From an uncultured Curvibacter sp. (GTDB taxonomy: Bacteria; Pseudomonadota; Gammaproteobacteria; Burkholderiales; Burkholderiaceae_C), in contig CAIKMN010000022.1 in assembly GCA_903828535.1 (NCBI GenBank), positions 1 through 46,853 on the forward strand: a stretch of DNA of 46,853 nucleotides, given 5' to 3'. Position 1 is the first letter of the stretch; every line of letters begins with the position of its first letter. The notes beneath the pieces are model-generated. The model did no database searches and was not told the origin of the DNA. It saw only the letters and a program-made list of their open reading frames with translations. The position numbers and the translations under genes were made by a program. Shown here piece after piece: positions 32,813 to 42,585 of this stretch.

Positions 32813-33838
32813 TCAGCCCAAGGTGAAGCGCAAATCGCCCAGTTTTTCGATGGAGCTGACCACCACGTCGCCTTTTTTCAGCCAAACTTGTTTGTCTTTG
32901 GGGTAACCCAAGATGACCCCCTGCGGGGTGCCTGTGATGACGATGTCGCCAGGCTCCAAGGTCCAGAATTTGCTGATGTAGGCCAGCATGGCTTGGGTGT
33001 TGTGGATGAAATCCGACGTATTGGAGTTTTGGCGCAACTCGCCATTCACATAGGTTTTGAGCTGGAGTTGGTTGGGGTCGCCTACCAAATCAGCGGCAAC
33101 AAAATAAGGGCCAATTGGCAAATATTGGTCCAAAGTTTTACCAATCATCCACTGAACCGAAGGCGTTTCCAACTGCAAGTCACGAGAGGAGAAATCATTC
33201 GAGGTGCAATAACCCGCCACATATTTGAGGGTCTCAGCCGCGGGCACGTTGCGCATGGTTTTACCCACCACAATCAGCAACTCGGTTTCGTAATCCAGTT
33301 TGTAGGAAATATCGGGCGAGGGAATTTTCAAAATGCAGTTGTGCGCCGCCAAGGTGTTGTTGTACTTGTTAAAAAGCGGCGGTACGCTGGGGTGCTTCAT
33401 GCCCACCTCGTCGGCGTGGGCTTTGTAGTTCAGACCCACACAAACGATTTTGCTGGGGTTCATAAACAATCGCCCATGGGTGATATTGGACTCATCTAAA
33501 TAAGCCACCCCCGATTTATCTGCTGCTTTCAAGGCCGCGTAGAACCCAGGGGCGTTGCCTTGTTGCAGCAATTCATCCAAGGTGTAAGGCGACTGAATTT
33601 TCATTTTTTTCGCCACCGCACGGATGTCCACCACGCCCTTGGCTGTCACGACGCCGAGGGTTTCAGCCCCATCGGCTTGATGAATTGAAACAATTTTGAC
33701 GCCCTTGACCATCTCATGGGGCCCCTTGTAGGGTAGCGGATGGGCGTCTTGGGCTTGTGCAGGGAGTGCGGCCGCTGCGGCCATTAAGCCGGCACCAGAG
33801 AGAGTGGCTTGCTTCAGAAAATTACGACGTTCAGACAT
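32813..33838 (-). CDS. Tat-exported fumarylacetoacetate hydrolase-family protein
   Basis: A 341-residue protein. The N-terminus MSERRNFLKQATLSGAGLMAAAAALPAQAQ is a classic twin-arginine signal (RRNFLK) with an AQA-type cleavage site. The mature part is an FAH-fold enzyme: IVCVGLNYKAHADEVG, PLFNKYNNTLAAHNC, LDYETELLIVVGK (metal ligands E184 and E186), AGYCTSNDFSSRDLQ (D215) and LEPGDIVITGTPQGVILG. All three presumed metal ligands are kept. FAH enzymes are normally cytoplasmic, so folded, metal-loaded export is notable. It may act on an aromatic-derived diketo acid or ester in the periplasm. It lies upstream of the liv cluster on the same strand, so cotranscription is possible. Confidence 0.87.
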   Translation of the reverse strand: MSERRNFLKQATLSGAGLMAAAAALPAQAQDAHPLPYKGPHEMVKGVKIVSIHQADGAETLGVVTAKGVVDIRAVAKKMKIQSPYTLDELLQQGNAPGFYAALKAADKSGVAYLDESNITHGRLFMNPSKIVCVGLNYKAHADEVGMKHPSVPPLFNKYNNTLAAHNCILKIPSPDISYKLDYETELLIVVGKTMRNVPAAETLKYVAGYCTSNDFSSRDLQLETPSVQWMIGKTLDQYLPIGPYFVAADLVGDPNQLQLKTYVNGELRQNSNTSDFIHNTQAMLAYISKFWTLEPGDIVITGTPQGVILGYPKDKQVWLKKGDVVVSSIEKLGDLRFTLG

Positions 33839-34000
33839 GGGAGCCTCCAGGTTGTTTCGTTGAGGTTAGCACCGTCATGGCCAAAGTGGGACCGGGTCAG
33901 CCCCTTGGCAAGGGCCTTTTTAGCACTTAAGTGACATTCAAGCAAAGAATGCATTTGATTTATTATCTAAATGAATTCAATTTGCCCACAGATTAAGCCC

Positions 34001-35962
34001 ATGAACTTGCAAGATATTCGCATTGGTAAACGAATGGCGTTGGCGTTCGCCGTTTTGCTGGGTTTACTCGTGGCCGTCGCCTCGGTGGGCATGCATGAAT
34101 TGAGCGCCGTCGACAGCAGTATCAAAACCATTACCCACGACCGCTTGGTCAAAGTCCAACTGGCACACCAAATTGAAAATGAGGTAAATCGCCAATCGCG
34201 TGCCCTGCGCACCGCCATGCTGACCAGTAACCCGAGCGTCACCGAGGGTGAATTAAAGAAGATTGAAGATTCGGCCCCCAAAGTGGCCGATGCGGTGGCC
34301 CGTTTGCAAGAAACCATCAAAACCCCACAAGGAAAAGAGGCTTTGGCCAAGATGATCGAGGCTCGAAAAAACTTCAAATCGCAAGAAGCTCAAATCATTG
34401 AATTAATCAAGTCTCGTCAATTGGATAAAGCCCGTGAAAGCTTGGTCGAGAACTTGTTACCCCTTCAGACCGTTTATTTGGCCAGCATCGGGCAACTTGC
34501 CCAAACCCAAACCGATGCAATCGATGCTTTTACGCTTGAAGCCGAATCCGATTCGGCAACAGGTCAGTTGCTGATGTGGGTTTTATCTGCGGTGGCCGTG
34601 ATCTTGGCCATGGTGATCGCTTGGTTGATTACCCGGTCGATTACCCAGCCCCTTGAAAAATTGCAAACACTGCTCACGCAAGTGGAGAAAAAATCCGATT
34701 TCAGCCTGCGATTAAAAGCAGTCGGCAGCGATGAAATTGGACAAACGGGCAAGGCCTTCAATCAGATGCTGGATGCGCAGCAGCGCGCCATTGACGAAGT
34801 CAAATCGGTCGTCACGGCACTGTCCCAAGGCGACTTTTCAAAACGGGTCTCCTCAGATTTGCGCGGCGATCTGGCCGACATGAAAGACGCGGTCAACCAG
34901 AGCTCAACGCGCATCCAAGAGACAATGGCCGCCATCAATGGCGCCTTGGCTTCGCTGGAGGCCGGACGCTTCGAGGTGCGCGTGCTGGGTGAATCCAACC
35001 CAACGGTGCAAGGCGATTTCAAACTCGCCTTGGAGCAAGCCCAGCGCTCTTTTGATGCCCTCAAAATCATGATGGACGACGTCGGCCGTGTGATGTCGGG
35101 AGTGGCCCAAGGTGATCTGACTCAACGGGTTCAAGCGCAAGGTCAAGGCGCACTCCAAACCCTAAAAACCCACCTCAACACGTCGCTTTCTTCATTGGGC
35201 AGTGCCCTCAAGACCATTGGTGGCAACACCCAGTCGTTGGCAGTTCAAGCCAACCAAACCAGCCAGGCCATGGTGCAAATTTCGAATGGCGCGCAAAGTC
35301 AAAACCTCTCGATTGAACAAGTGTCGATGGCGCTCAAAATGGCCGTTAATGCCATTACCGATGTGGCGAACAACACCGAGTCCGCCAGTCGCCATTCCAG
35401 AAATTCAGTGGACCTGGTGCGCACCGGCAAAGAAAAAATGCAGCTGATGGTGGAAGTGGTCAACAACATTGCCGACAACTCGCACCGCATCAACAAGATT
35501 TCTGAAGCCATTGAAAGCATTGCCTACAAGACGAATTTGCTGAGCTTGAATGCCGCCATTGAAGCCGCCCGTGCGGGTGAGCACGGCAAAGGCTTTGCGG
35601 TTGTGGCGGACGAAGTGGGTAAGTTGGCCATCAACTCGGCCGACAGCACCCAAGAGATCACCGCCTTGGTGCGGCAAGCACAGATCGAGGCCAAACGCGC
35701 CGTCGAGACCGTGGCCGCCGTGAGTGCGGAGTTGAACCACATCGAGTCGGGCGCCCTGAGTACGGACGGCATGTTGCAAAGAATTTCAGCCGCAGTGGAA
35801 GAGCAAAGCAGCGCCATGCAGGAGATCGATGCCAATGTGCAACAAATCACGCGGGTCGCCAATGCCAGTTCGGCCGCCTCAGAAGAATTGACCGCCACGG
35901 CCAGTGAATTGGCCCGCATCTCGGAAACCAACCGGGTGGAAGTGGATCGCTTCAAAATCTAA
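34001..35962 (+). CDS. Methyl-accepting chemotaxis protein
   Basis: A chemoreceptor of about 653 residues from ATG 34001 ([12 protein letters not shown]); an ATG at 33971 would add 10. The first membrane helix is [19 protein letters not shown]. It is followed by a four-helix-bundle (4HB_MCP) periplasmic ligand domain of about 150 residues, a second helix ([21 protein letters not shown]), tandem HAMP-like segments ([14 protein letters not shown]..., then two further repeats with GDFSKRV and GDLTQRV), and the signalling hairpin with [36 protein letters not shown]. No C-terminal NWETF-type CheR tether is present. Ligand unknown; the catabolic neighbourhood suggests aromatic-acid taxis. Confidence 0.9.
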   Translation: MNLQDIRIGKRMALAFAVLLGLLVAVASVGMHELSAVDSSIKTITHDRLVKVQLAHQIENEVNRQSRALRTAMLTSNPSVTEGELKKIEDSAPKVADAVARLQETIKTPQGKEALAKMIEARKNFKSQEAQIIELIKSRQLDKARESLVENLLPLQTVYLASIGQLAQTQTDAIDAFTLEAESDSATGQLLMWVLSAVAVILAMVIAWLITRSITQPLEKLQTLLTQVEKKSDFSLRLKAVGSDEIGQTGKAFNQMLDAQQRAIDEVKSVVTALSQGDFSKRVSSDLRGDLADMKDAVNQSSTRIQETMAAINGALASLEAGRFEVRVLGESNPTVQGDFKLALEQAQRSFDALKIMMDDVGRVMSGVAQGDLTQRVQAQGQGALQTLKTHLNTSLSSLGSALKTIGGNTQSLAVQANQTSQAMVQISNGAQSQNLSIEQVSMALKMAVNAITDVANNTESASRHSRNSVDLVRTGKEKMQLMVEVVNNIADNSHRINKISEAIESIAYKTNLLSLNAAIEAARAGEHGKGFAVVADEVGKLAINSADSTQEITALVRQAQIEAKRAVETVAAVSAELNHIESGALSTDGMLQRISAAVEEQSSAMQEIDANVQQITRVANASSAASEELTATASELARISETNRVEVDRFKI

Positions 35963-36068
35963 ATTTTGAGTCTTCATTTTGGCCGGGAGACGAGTCTCTC
36001 AGACTGGGTTCTAATCCAAGCAAGAACGACGTCACCCTTTCCTTGAACAAACAGCTGAACCAACGCCA

Positions 36069-36653
36069 ATGACCACGCCAGCCCCCACCGATTCACCGAT
36101 CAGCCGCTTCCCGGTGCCGGCGCTCAATGGCTTGCCGGAAGACATTCGCAGCCGAATCTTGGCCGTGCAAGAAAAGTCGGGATTCGTCCCCAATGTGTTT
36201 TTGGTGCTGGCGCATCGACCCGATGAATTCCGCGCTTTTTTTGCTTACCACGATGCGCTGATGGACAAGCCCGGGCCCATCACCAAGGCCGAGCGCGAAA
36301 TGATTGTGGTCGCTACCAGCAACGCGAACCAATGTCAATATTGTGTGGTGGCGCACGGGGCCATTTTGCGGATACGTGCCAAGAATCCTTTGATTGCCGA
36401 TCAAGTCGCCATCAACTACCGCAAGGCCGACCTGACACCGCGTCAAAAAGCCATGTTGGACTTTGCGATGAAGGTTTCAGCCCAATCTTATGCGGTGAAC
36501 AACGACGACTTTGAAACGCTGAACCAGCATGGTTTTAGCCAAGAAGACGCGTGGGACATTGCCGCCATTGCGGCCTTCTTTGGCCTGTCAAACCGCATGG
36601 CCAATGTGACCAGCATGCGGCCCAACGACGCGTTTTATTCAATGGGCCGATAA
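36069..36653 (+). CDS. Peroxidase-related enzyme (carboxymuconolactone decarboxylase/AhpD fold)
   Basis: A 194-residue protein of the CMD/AhpD superfamily. The active-site block is NQCQYCVVAHGAIL, with C89-x2-C92 and H96, and the preceding AEREMIVVATS helix is characteristic. The N-terminal FVPNVFLVLAHRPDEFRAFFAYHDALM fits the uncharacterised peroxidase-related subfamily of about 180-200 residues. AhpD-like members reduce peroxides with the CxxC pair; other members are decarboxylases of the protocatechuate branch. Here the cysteine pair favours a redox role. It stands alone between the chemoreceptor and gloA. Confidence 0.82.
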   Translation: MTTPAPTDSPISRFPVPALNGLPEDIRSRILAVQEKSGFVPNVFLVLAHRPDEFRAFFAYHDALMDKPGPITKAEREMIVVATSNANQCQYCVVAHGAILRIRAKNPLIADQVAINYRKADLTPRQKAMLDFAMKVSAQSYAVNNDDFETLNQHGFSQEDAWDIAAIAAFFGLSNRMANVTSMRPNDAFYSMGR

Positions 36654-36715
36654 GGCCCACAAGGTGGATTGGCTAATTTGCAAATGGGCCGATTCAGCCC
36701 TGAGCGGCTTGATTT

Positions 36716-37102
36716 TTACGCAGGCCGCTGAATCAATTCGATTTTGTAGCCATCGGGGTCTTGCACAAAAGCAATCACCGTGCTGCCCCCTTTCACCGGC
36801 CCCGCCTCGCGCGTGACCACGCCCCCAGCGGCCTTCATCTTCGCGCAAGCCTCGGCCGCATCGGGCACGGCCAACGCAATGTGGCCGTAGGCGGTACCCA
36901 ATTCGTAGTGATCGACGCCGTAGTTATAGGTCAACTCCAACTCGGCATGTTCCGGGTTCGTGCCGTAACCTAAAAAGGCCAAGGTGTATTGATATTCGGG
37001 GTTGTCCCTTTGGCGAAGCAATGACATGCCCAACACTTGGGTGTAAAAATCGATGGACTTTTGCAAGTTGCCCACCCGCAGCATGGTGTGAAGAATGCGC
37101 AT
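36716..37102 (-). CDS. gloA: Lactoylglutathione lyase (glyoxalase I)
   Basis: A 128-residue vicinal-oxygen-chelate enzyme with all four metal ligands: H5 (RILHTM), E56 (ELELTYN), H74 (AYGHIAL) and E122 (YKIELIQ). It isomerises the methylglyoxal-glutathione hemithioacetal to S-lactoylglutathione. The length and the absence of the long-form insert fit the Ni(II)-type GloA of proteobacteria. It is divergent in function from its neighbours and seems a housekeeping gene embedded in the catabolic island. It lies upstream of a minus-strand MarR gene, 50 bases apart. Confidence 0.95.
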   Translation of the reverse strand: MRILHTMLRVGNLQKSIDFYTQVLGMSLLRQRDNPEYQYTLAFLGYGTNPEHAELELTYNYGVDHYELGTAYGHIALAVPDAAEACAKMKAAGGVVTREAGPVKGGSTVIAFVQDPDGYKIELIQRPA

Positions 37103-37152
37103 GGAAAATGCCTTTTAAAAATTGACGCTTGTTCCCTGAATCACAGGGCAGT

Positions 37153-37575
37153 TTATTTCAGCCGAAGCGCTTTTTGGGCGAGCGCCAAAAAAGTGGCTTT
37201 CTCTGGGTCAGACAGGGGCGCCAAAATGACCGACTGAAGGCCCTCCACCACCGGCCTGCAAGCTGCTAAAACCTGCTTGCCTTCAACGGTCAGGCTCAAT
37301 GACCTCGCCCGGCGGTCTTGCGGACTCACTTGCCTAACAACCCAACCCTTGGACTCGAGGCGATCAATGACACTGCCCAAAGTCGCCCGATCAAAGCTGA
37401 TGGCCGCCGCCACCGAAGCCTGATCGATGCCGGGCTCTTTCTCAATGGTGTCGAGCGCGGCAAATTGCACCGAGGTCAAGTCAATACCCGCTGCCTGAGT
37501 TTGCGACTGAAACACCTGTGTCGACTGCTGATTCAGCCGGCGAATCAAGTGGCCAGCCATGTCAATTCTGTTCAT
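37153..37575 (-). CDS. mobR: MarR-family repressor of the 3-hydroxybenzoate hydroxylase gene (MobR-like)
   Basis: A 140-residue winged-helix regulator. The MarR fold is visible: LTSVQFAALDTIEKEPGIDQASVAAAISFDRATLGSVIDRLESKGWVVRQVSPQDRRARSLSLTVEGKQVL, with the recognition helix around ISFDRATLGSVIDRL and the wing QDRRARS. It is divergent from mobA with a 132-base spacer containing a near-perfect palindrome (37652-37674). In Comamonas testosteroni the MarR-type MobR represses mobA and is released by 3-hydroxybenzoate; the same arrangement is inferred here. The protein is short for MobR, so the symbol rests mainly on context. Confidence 0.78.
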   Translation of the reverse strand: MNRIDMAGHLIRRLNQQSTQVFQSQTQAAGIDLTSVQFAALDTIEKEPGIDQASVAAAISFDRATLGSVIDRLESKGWVVRQVSPQDRRARSLSLTVEGKQVLAACRPVVEGLQSVILAPLSDPEKATFLALAQKALRLK

Positions 37576-37600
37576 TTCAAACCAACCTTAAGCCCTTGTT

Positions 37601-37630
37601 AAGCCATTTTTAGCCATTTTTAGCCACTTT
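37601..37630 (+). repeat. 10-bp tandem repeat, three copies
   Basis: AAGCCATTTT (37601-37610), TAGCCATTTT (37611-37620) and TAGCCACTTT (37621-37630) lie in the mobR-mobA spacer just upstream of the palindrome. The 10-bp period matches about one helical turn, so bound factors could stack on one face. Function unknown. Confidence 0.8.
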
Positions 37631-37651
37631 TGGGATTGCTTTCATTTAATA

Positions 37652-37674
37652 TGTATACTTATAATAAGTAAACA
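37652..37674. promoter_or_regulatory. Candidate MobR operator in the mobR-mobA spacer
   Basis: TACTTA-TAA-TAAGTA (37656-37670) is a perfect inverted repeat. It extends as TGTATACTTA (37652-37661) against TAAGTAAACA (37665-37674), with 9 of 10 positions matching. Its size and position suit a MarR dimer that blocks both divergent promoters. Confidence 0.6.
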
Positions 37675-37707
37675 CATTTTAGACATCATCCCTAAAAAGG
37701 AGACCTC

Positions 37708-39642
37708 ATGCAATACCACCTCAACGGCTTCAAGCCCGGCGATCCTGACATCCTAGCGGCTGCGCCCAAGCACCGCCTCCCCCACAGTCCGTTGCCCAAA
37801 ACCGTGGACGTCTTGATTGCAGGCACCGGTCCTGCAGGTCTTTGTTTAGCGGCGCAATTGGCCAAGGTGCCGGAGATCAGCACCTTGGTCGTAGAACCAA
37901 AATTGGTGCCGATGGAAAAAGGCCAAGCCGATGGCATCAGCGTGCGCTCGATGGAAATGTTTCAAGCCTTTGGCTTTGCCGAAAAAGTCTTGCGCGAATC
38001 GGTTTGGATCAATGAAACCACTTTTTGGGCACCGCAAGAGCAAGCCGCGCTGACTCGGGTGGCGCGAGTCCAAGACGTGCCCGATGGCATTTCTGAAATG
38101 CCCCATGTGCTCATCAACCAAGCGCGGGTGCACGACCTGTTCATGGAGGTGATGCGCAACGCTCCCACCCGACTCGAGCCCGACTATGGCCTCAAAGTGG
38201 CGACTTTGAAGGTCGACCCTGACGCCTCCGAATTCCCCGTGACCGTTACCTTGGAACACACCTCACCAGGCCGTGAGGGACAAACCGAAACCGTGCGGGC
38301 AAATTACGTGATTGGCTGCGACGGGGCCCGCTCGAATGTTCGCACCGCCATTGGTGGCGCCTTGCACGGCGATGCGGCACACCAAGCTTGGGGGGTGATT
38401 GATTTGTTGGCCGTGACCGATTTTCCCGATTGGCGCATCAAGTCCTTCGTGCGCTCCAAAGACGACGGCACATTGATGGTGCTGCCGCGTGAAGGCGGAC
38501 ATTTGGTGCGCCTTTATGTGGAAATGGACTCACTCGGCGAGCATGAACGCGTGGCGAAACGCGGCCTAAACGCCGACGACATTGTCGCCAAGGCCCAACG
38601 CATTTTGAAGCCGTTTAAGCTGGCCGTGAAAGAAGTGGTTTGGTGGTCAATTTATGAAATTGGTCACCGCCTGACCGACAAGTTTGACGATGTGCCGCCC
38701 GACCAATTGGCCACACGCTCGCCCCGCGTCATGCTGGCTGGGGACGCTTGCCACACCCACAGCCCCAAAGCCGGGCAAGGCATGAACGTCTCAATGGGAG
38801 ACACCTTCAACTTGGGTTGGAAATTGATTTCGGTGTTAACCGGCAAAGCCGATGCCTCCTTGCTGCACAGTTATTCGGCCGAGCGCCGCGCGGCGGCCCA
38901 GGGCTTGGTGGCGTTCGATCACAAATGGGCGCGCGTGGTCGGCGCCCGTGCTGACTCTCTGGCCCAAGAAAATATCGGAGAAGGCAAAGATGGCTTGCCC
39001 CGTGTCGCTCGTGAGTTTGTTAAAAACCTGCCCTTCACCTGTGGCTTGACCATCCAGTACGAGCCCAGCGCGTTGACGGGCCTTAACAGCTACCAGGCTT
39101 TGGCCCCTGGCTTTGACTTGGGCAAACGCTTTCACTCCGCACCGGTGATTCGACTGGCCGACGCCAAGCCCATGCAACTGGGCCACACCGTGGAGGCTGA
39201 TGCGCGCTTTAGGCTCTTCCTGTTTGCACCGCAAAATGACACGGGTGCAGCGGGGGGGACGATCGCAAAACTTTGTGACTGGTTGGCGCACGACCCCGCC
39301 TCACCGCTGCGCCAACACACAGCGGCGGGAGCCGATGTGGACGCCCTGATCGACACCAGAGCCGTCTTTCAACAAGGCCATCGGGACTTGAACCACGAGA
39401 CGATGCCCGCCCTTTTGCGCCCCCATGTGGGCCGCTATGGGCTGTGTGATTACGAAAAGGTTTTCTGCGTTGACCACCGAAGCGTAGACCTTTTCGAAGC
39501 CCGTGGCATTGACCGCCACGAAGGCTGCCTGGTGATTGTTCGCCCCGATCAATACGTCGGGCATGTGCTGCCCTTGGCGGCGCGTGGCGCCTTGAGCGCC
39601 TACTTTGCAGGCATCTTCAAGGGGGTTGGCAGGACGACCTAA
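37708..39642 (+). CDS. mobA: 3-hydroxybenzoate 4-monooxygenase
   Basis: A 644-residue flavoprotein of the phenol-hydroxylase branch. The FAD motif GTGPAG is at residues 39-44, the DG motif reads IGCDGARSNVR, and the GD motif reads LAGDACHTHSPKAGQGMN. The C-terminal thioredoxin-like dimerisation domain ends VIVRPDQYVGHVLPL. It is expected to use NADPH and O2 to turn 3-hydroxybenzoate into protocatechuate. The call rests on similarity to Comamonas MobA as remembered and on the divergent MarR gene. A homologue lies at 16648-18603 in this window. The RBS AAGGAG lies 7 bases before ATG. pobA follows on the same strand after 86 bases, giving two routes to protocatechuate. Confidence 0.82.
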   Translation: MQYHLNGFKPGDPDILAAAPKHRLPHSPLPKTVDVLIAGTGPAGLCLAAQLAKVPEISTLVVEPKLVPMEKGQADGISVRSMEMFQAFGFAEKVLRESVWINETTFWAPQEQAALTRVARVQDVPDGISEMPHVLINQARVHDLFMEVMRNAPTRLEPDYGLKVATLKVDPDASEFPVTVTLEHTSPGREGQTETVRANYVIGCDGARSNVRTAIGGALHGDAAHQAWGVIDLLAVTDFPDWRIKSFVRSKDDGTLMVLPREGGHLVRLYVEMDSLGEHERVAKRGLNADDIVAKAQRILKPFKLAVKEVVWWSIYEIGHRLTDKFDDVPPDQLATRSPRVMLAGDACHTHSPKAGQGMNVSMGDTFNLGWKLISVLTGKADASLLHSYSAERRAAAQGLVAFDHKWARVVGARADSLAQENIGEGKDGLPRVAREFVKNLPFTCGLTIQYEPSALTGLNSYQALAPGFDLGKRFHSAPVIRLADAKPMQLGHTVEADARFRLFLFAPQNDTGAAGGTIAKLCDWLAHDPASPLRQHTAAGADVDALIDTRAVFQQGHRDLNHETMPALLRPHVGRYGLCDYEKVFCVDHRSVDLFEARGIDRHEGCLVIVRPDQYVGHVLPLAARGALSAYFAGIFKGVGRTT

Positions 39643-39713
39643 ATGTTCGATTTGTGCAAATTTTTAAGCCAATCATCCCTATTCAGCGGGGAGATCTGAG
39701 GCTATTCTTGTGA

Positions 39714-40955
<1,242 letters not shown>

Positions 40956-41002
40956 ACATGAACATGAACAGGCTTACTGCACGGGCTGATTAAGCGGCTG
41001 TT

Positions 41003-41581
41003 TTATTCAAAGCGGCGTCGGCGCTGGGCCAACCAACCTCGATGGCTGGGGACGTAAGTTTCATACGCTTGCACCCAGTTGCTGGCGATGGCCCGCTGGG
41101 CGTCCACCAAGCCCATTTCGCCCGTACAAACCATTTTGTAAAGCACAAATTCCAAGTCGTCTTTGGCACTGGCGGACCACCGCCCACTGCGCGCTTGGGG
41201 CCACAAATTGCGCTCGTCGCTGGGGTGACCGCCAATCGACAAGGCGATCAAATGGTCTTCCTCGTAGCGACCCAAGCGGCGATCACGCAAGCCCATTTGT
41301 CTGATTTGCTGGCGCTTGAGCGCCGTGGTCCATGTGGAAGGCGGTCGGATGGATTTGGCATAACCGTTCACGCAAATGGTGCTGTGGATATTGGCCTGAC
41401 TGACCGCCGGGTTGGTCGCGCCGGGGGTCCAACGTGGGTTGGGCAGTGAATTTAGCAGGCCGCCAGATGAAGCGTTTTGCGCAAAAGCCAAGGGACTTAC
41501 CAACAAGGCCATGCTCAACACGCAAAGCCCTGCCCGTTGCGAATGCCAACGAAGAATGGGTCGAGCAACAATTTTCAGCAT
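41003..41581 (-). CDS. Exported HNH-motif protein, putative nuclease
   Basis: A 192-residue protein from ATG 41581. A signal peptide (LCVLSMALLVSPLAFAQ, cleaved near 35) is followed by STICVNGYAKSIRPPSTWTTALKRQQI and then RYEEDHLIALSIGGHPSDERNLWPQA, with D109-H110 and N125. This is the D-H...N layout of HNH/beta-beta-alpha-metal nucleases in exported proteobacterial proteins. An in-frame upstream extension would run across the gmk start and is unlikely. The final GWLAQRRRRFE is strongly basic. Periplasmic or secreted nuclease activity is inferred, not proven. It is divergent from gmk with 79 bases between the starts. Confidence 0.68.
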   Translation of the reverse strand: MLKIVARPILRWHSQRAGLCVLSMALLVSPLAFAQNASSGGLLNSLPNPRWTPGATNPAVSQANIHSTICVNGYAKSIRPPSTWTTALKRQQIRQMGLRDRRLGRYEEDHLIALSIGGHPSDERNLWPQARSGRWSASAKDDLEFVLYKMVCTGEMGLVDAQRAIASNWVQAYETYVPSHRGWLAQRRRRFE

Positions 41582-41660
41582 GGCCTTCAGTGGAACACAA
41601 TTCACCGCCTCAAAAACGCCAACCATCGGAGGATAATGCTCCTTTTTGACCTTCCTCACC

Positions 41661-42281
41661 ATGGAATATCCAGGCAATCTTTTTGTGGTGGCCGCCCCCA
41701 GCGGCGCCGGTAAATCAAGTTTGGTGCGCGGCTTGTTGGCCCTGGACAGCCAAGTGCAACTCTCGGTCTCGCACACCACACGGGCACCTCGCGGCCAAGA
41801 GCGAAATGGCCGTGAATACCATTTTGTGTCGACAGAAGAATTTCAACGCCTGGTGGCCGAGGACGGCTTTGTTGAGTGGGCTCAGGTGCATGGCAACTGT
41901 TACGGCACTTCGAAAAAAATGATCGAAGAACGCATGGCCGATGGCGGCGACGTGTTGCTTGAAATTGATTACCAAGGGGCCTTGCAAATTAAAAAGACTT
42001 ACAGCAACGCCATTTTGATTTTCATTTTGCCGCCCAGTTTCACCGAGTTACGGGCGCGTTTGGAAGGCCGGGGGGAGGACAGCCCCGAGGTCATCGAGGT
42101 GCGCATGCACAACGCTGAAATCGAGGTGGCGCAAGCCGTTCACTTCGACTTCGTTATAATTAACGAGTTGTTTGAGAGTGCGCTTTTTGACCTGAAATCT
42201 GTGGTGCATGCCCAGAGACTCAAATACGCGGCCCAAGCCCGTTCCAGGGCCAGCACTTTCCAATCTCTGAACTTGTCTTAA
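41661..42281 (+). CDS. gmk: Guanylate kinase
   Basis: A 206-residue enzyme that phosphorylates GMP to GDP. The P-loop is [11 protein letters not shown] (residues 10-20), and the GMP-binding residues lie in [23 protein letters not shown] and the [17 protein letters not shown] block. The LID region contains [20 protein letters not shown] 41661 is the natural start; an upstream TTG at 41646 is in frame but unlikely. It heads the gmk-rpoZ-spoT operon, an arrangement conserved across beta- and gammaproteobacteria that links GMP metabolism, RNA polymerase omega and (p)ppGpp. Confidence 0.97.
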   Translation: MEYPGNLFVVAAPSGAGKSSLVRGLLALDSQVQLSVSHTTRAPRGQERNGREYHFVSTEEFQRLVAEDGFVEWAQVHGNCYGTSKKMIEERMADGGDVLLEIDYQGALQIKKTYSNAILIFILPPSFTELRARLEGRGEDSPEVIEVRMHNAEIEVAQAVHFDFVIINELFESALFDLKSVVHAQRLKYAAQARSRASTFQSLNLS

Positions 42282-42322
42282 CGTTCTTTCTGTCCTGATT
42301 TTTCACGGAGTTTTATCCCCTT

Positions 42323-42523
42323 ATGGCACGCATTACCGTCGAAGATTGCTTGGTCAACATCCCCAACCGTTTCCAATTGGTGTTGGCAGCCACTTACCGC
42401 GCTCGCATGCTCAGCCAAGGCCACACCGCCAAAATCGAAAGCAAGAACAAACCCGGCGTCACCGCACTGCGTGAAATTGCCGAAGGCAAAGTCGGCCTCG
42501 AGATGTTGAAAAAAGTCGTTTAA
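42323..42523 (+). CDS. rpoZ: RNA polymerase omega subunit
   Basis: A 66-residue protein that begins [28 protein letters not shown] and continues with [18 protein letters not shown], matching the RpoZ family. It wraps the beta' C-terminus and assists assembly of the polymerase; it also forms part of a ppGpp site. It lies 41 bases after gmk and 62 bases before spoT, consistent with cotranscription. The length is the short betaproteobacterial version; the acidic C-terminal tail of E. coli RpoZ (91 residues) is lacking. Confidence 0.97.
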   Translation: MARITVEDCLVNIPNRFQLVLAATYRARMLSQGHTAKIESKNKPGVTALREIAEGKVGLEMLKKVV

Positions 42524-42585
42524 ATACGTCATCACCTTGGGGCTTTCATCTGGAAATGAGGCCGCAGTTCGCTTAAAGTAAGCGC

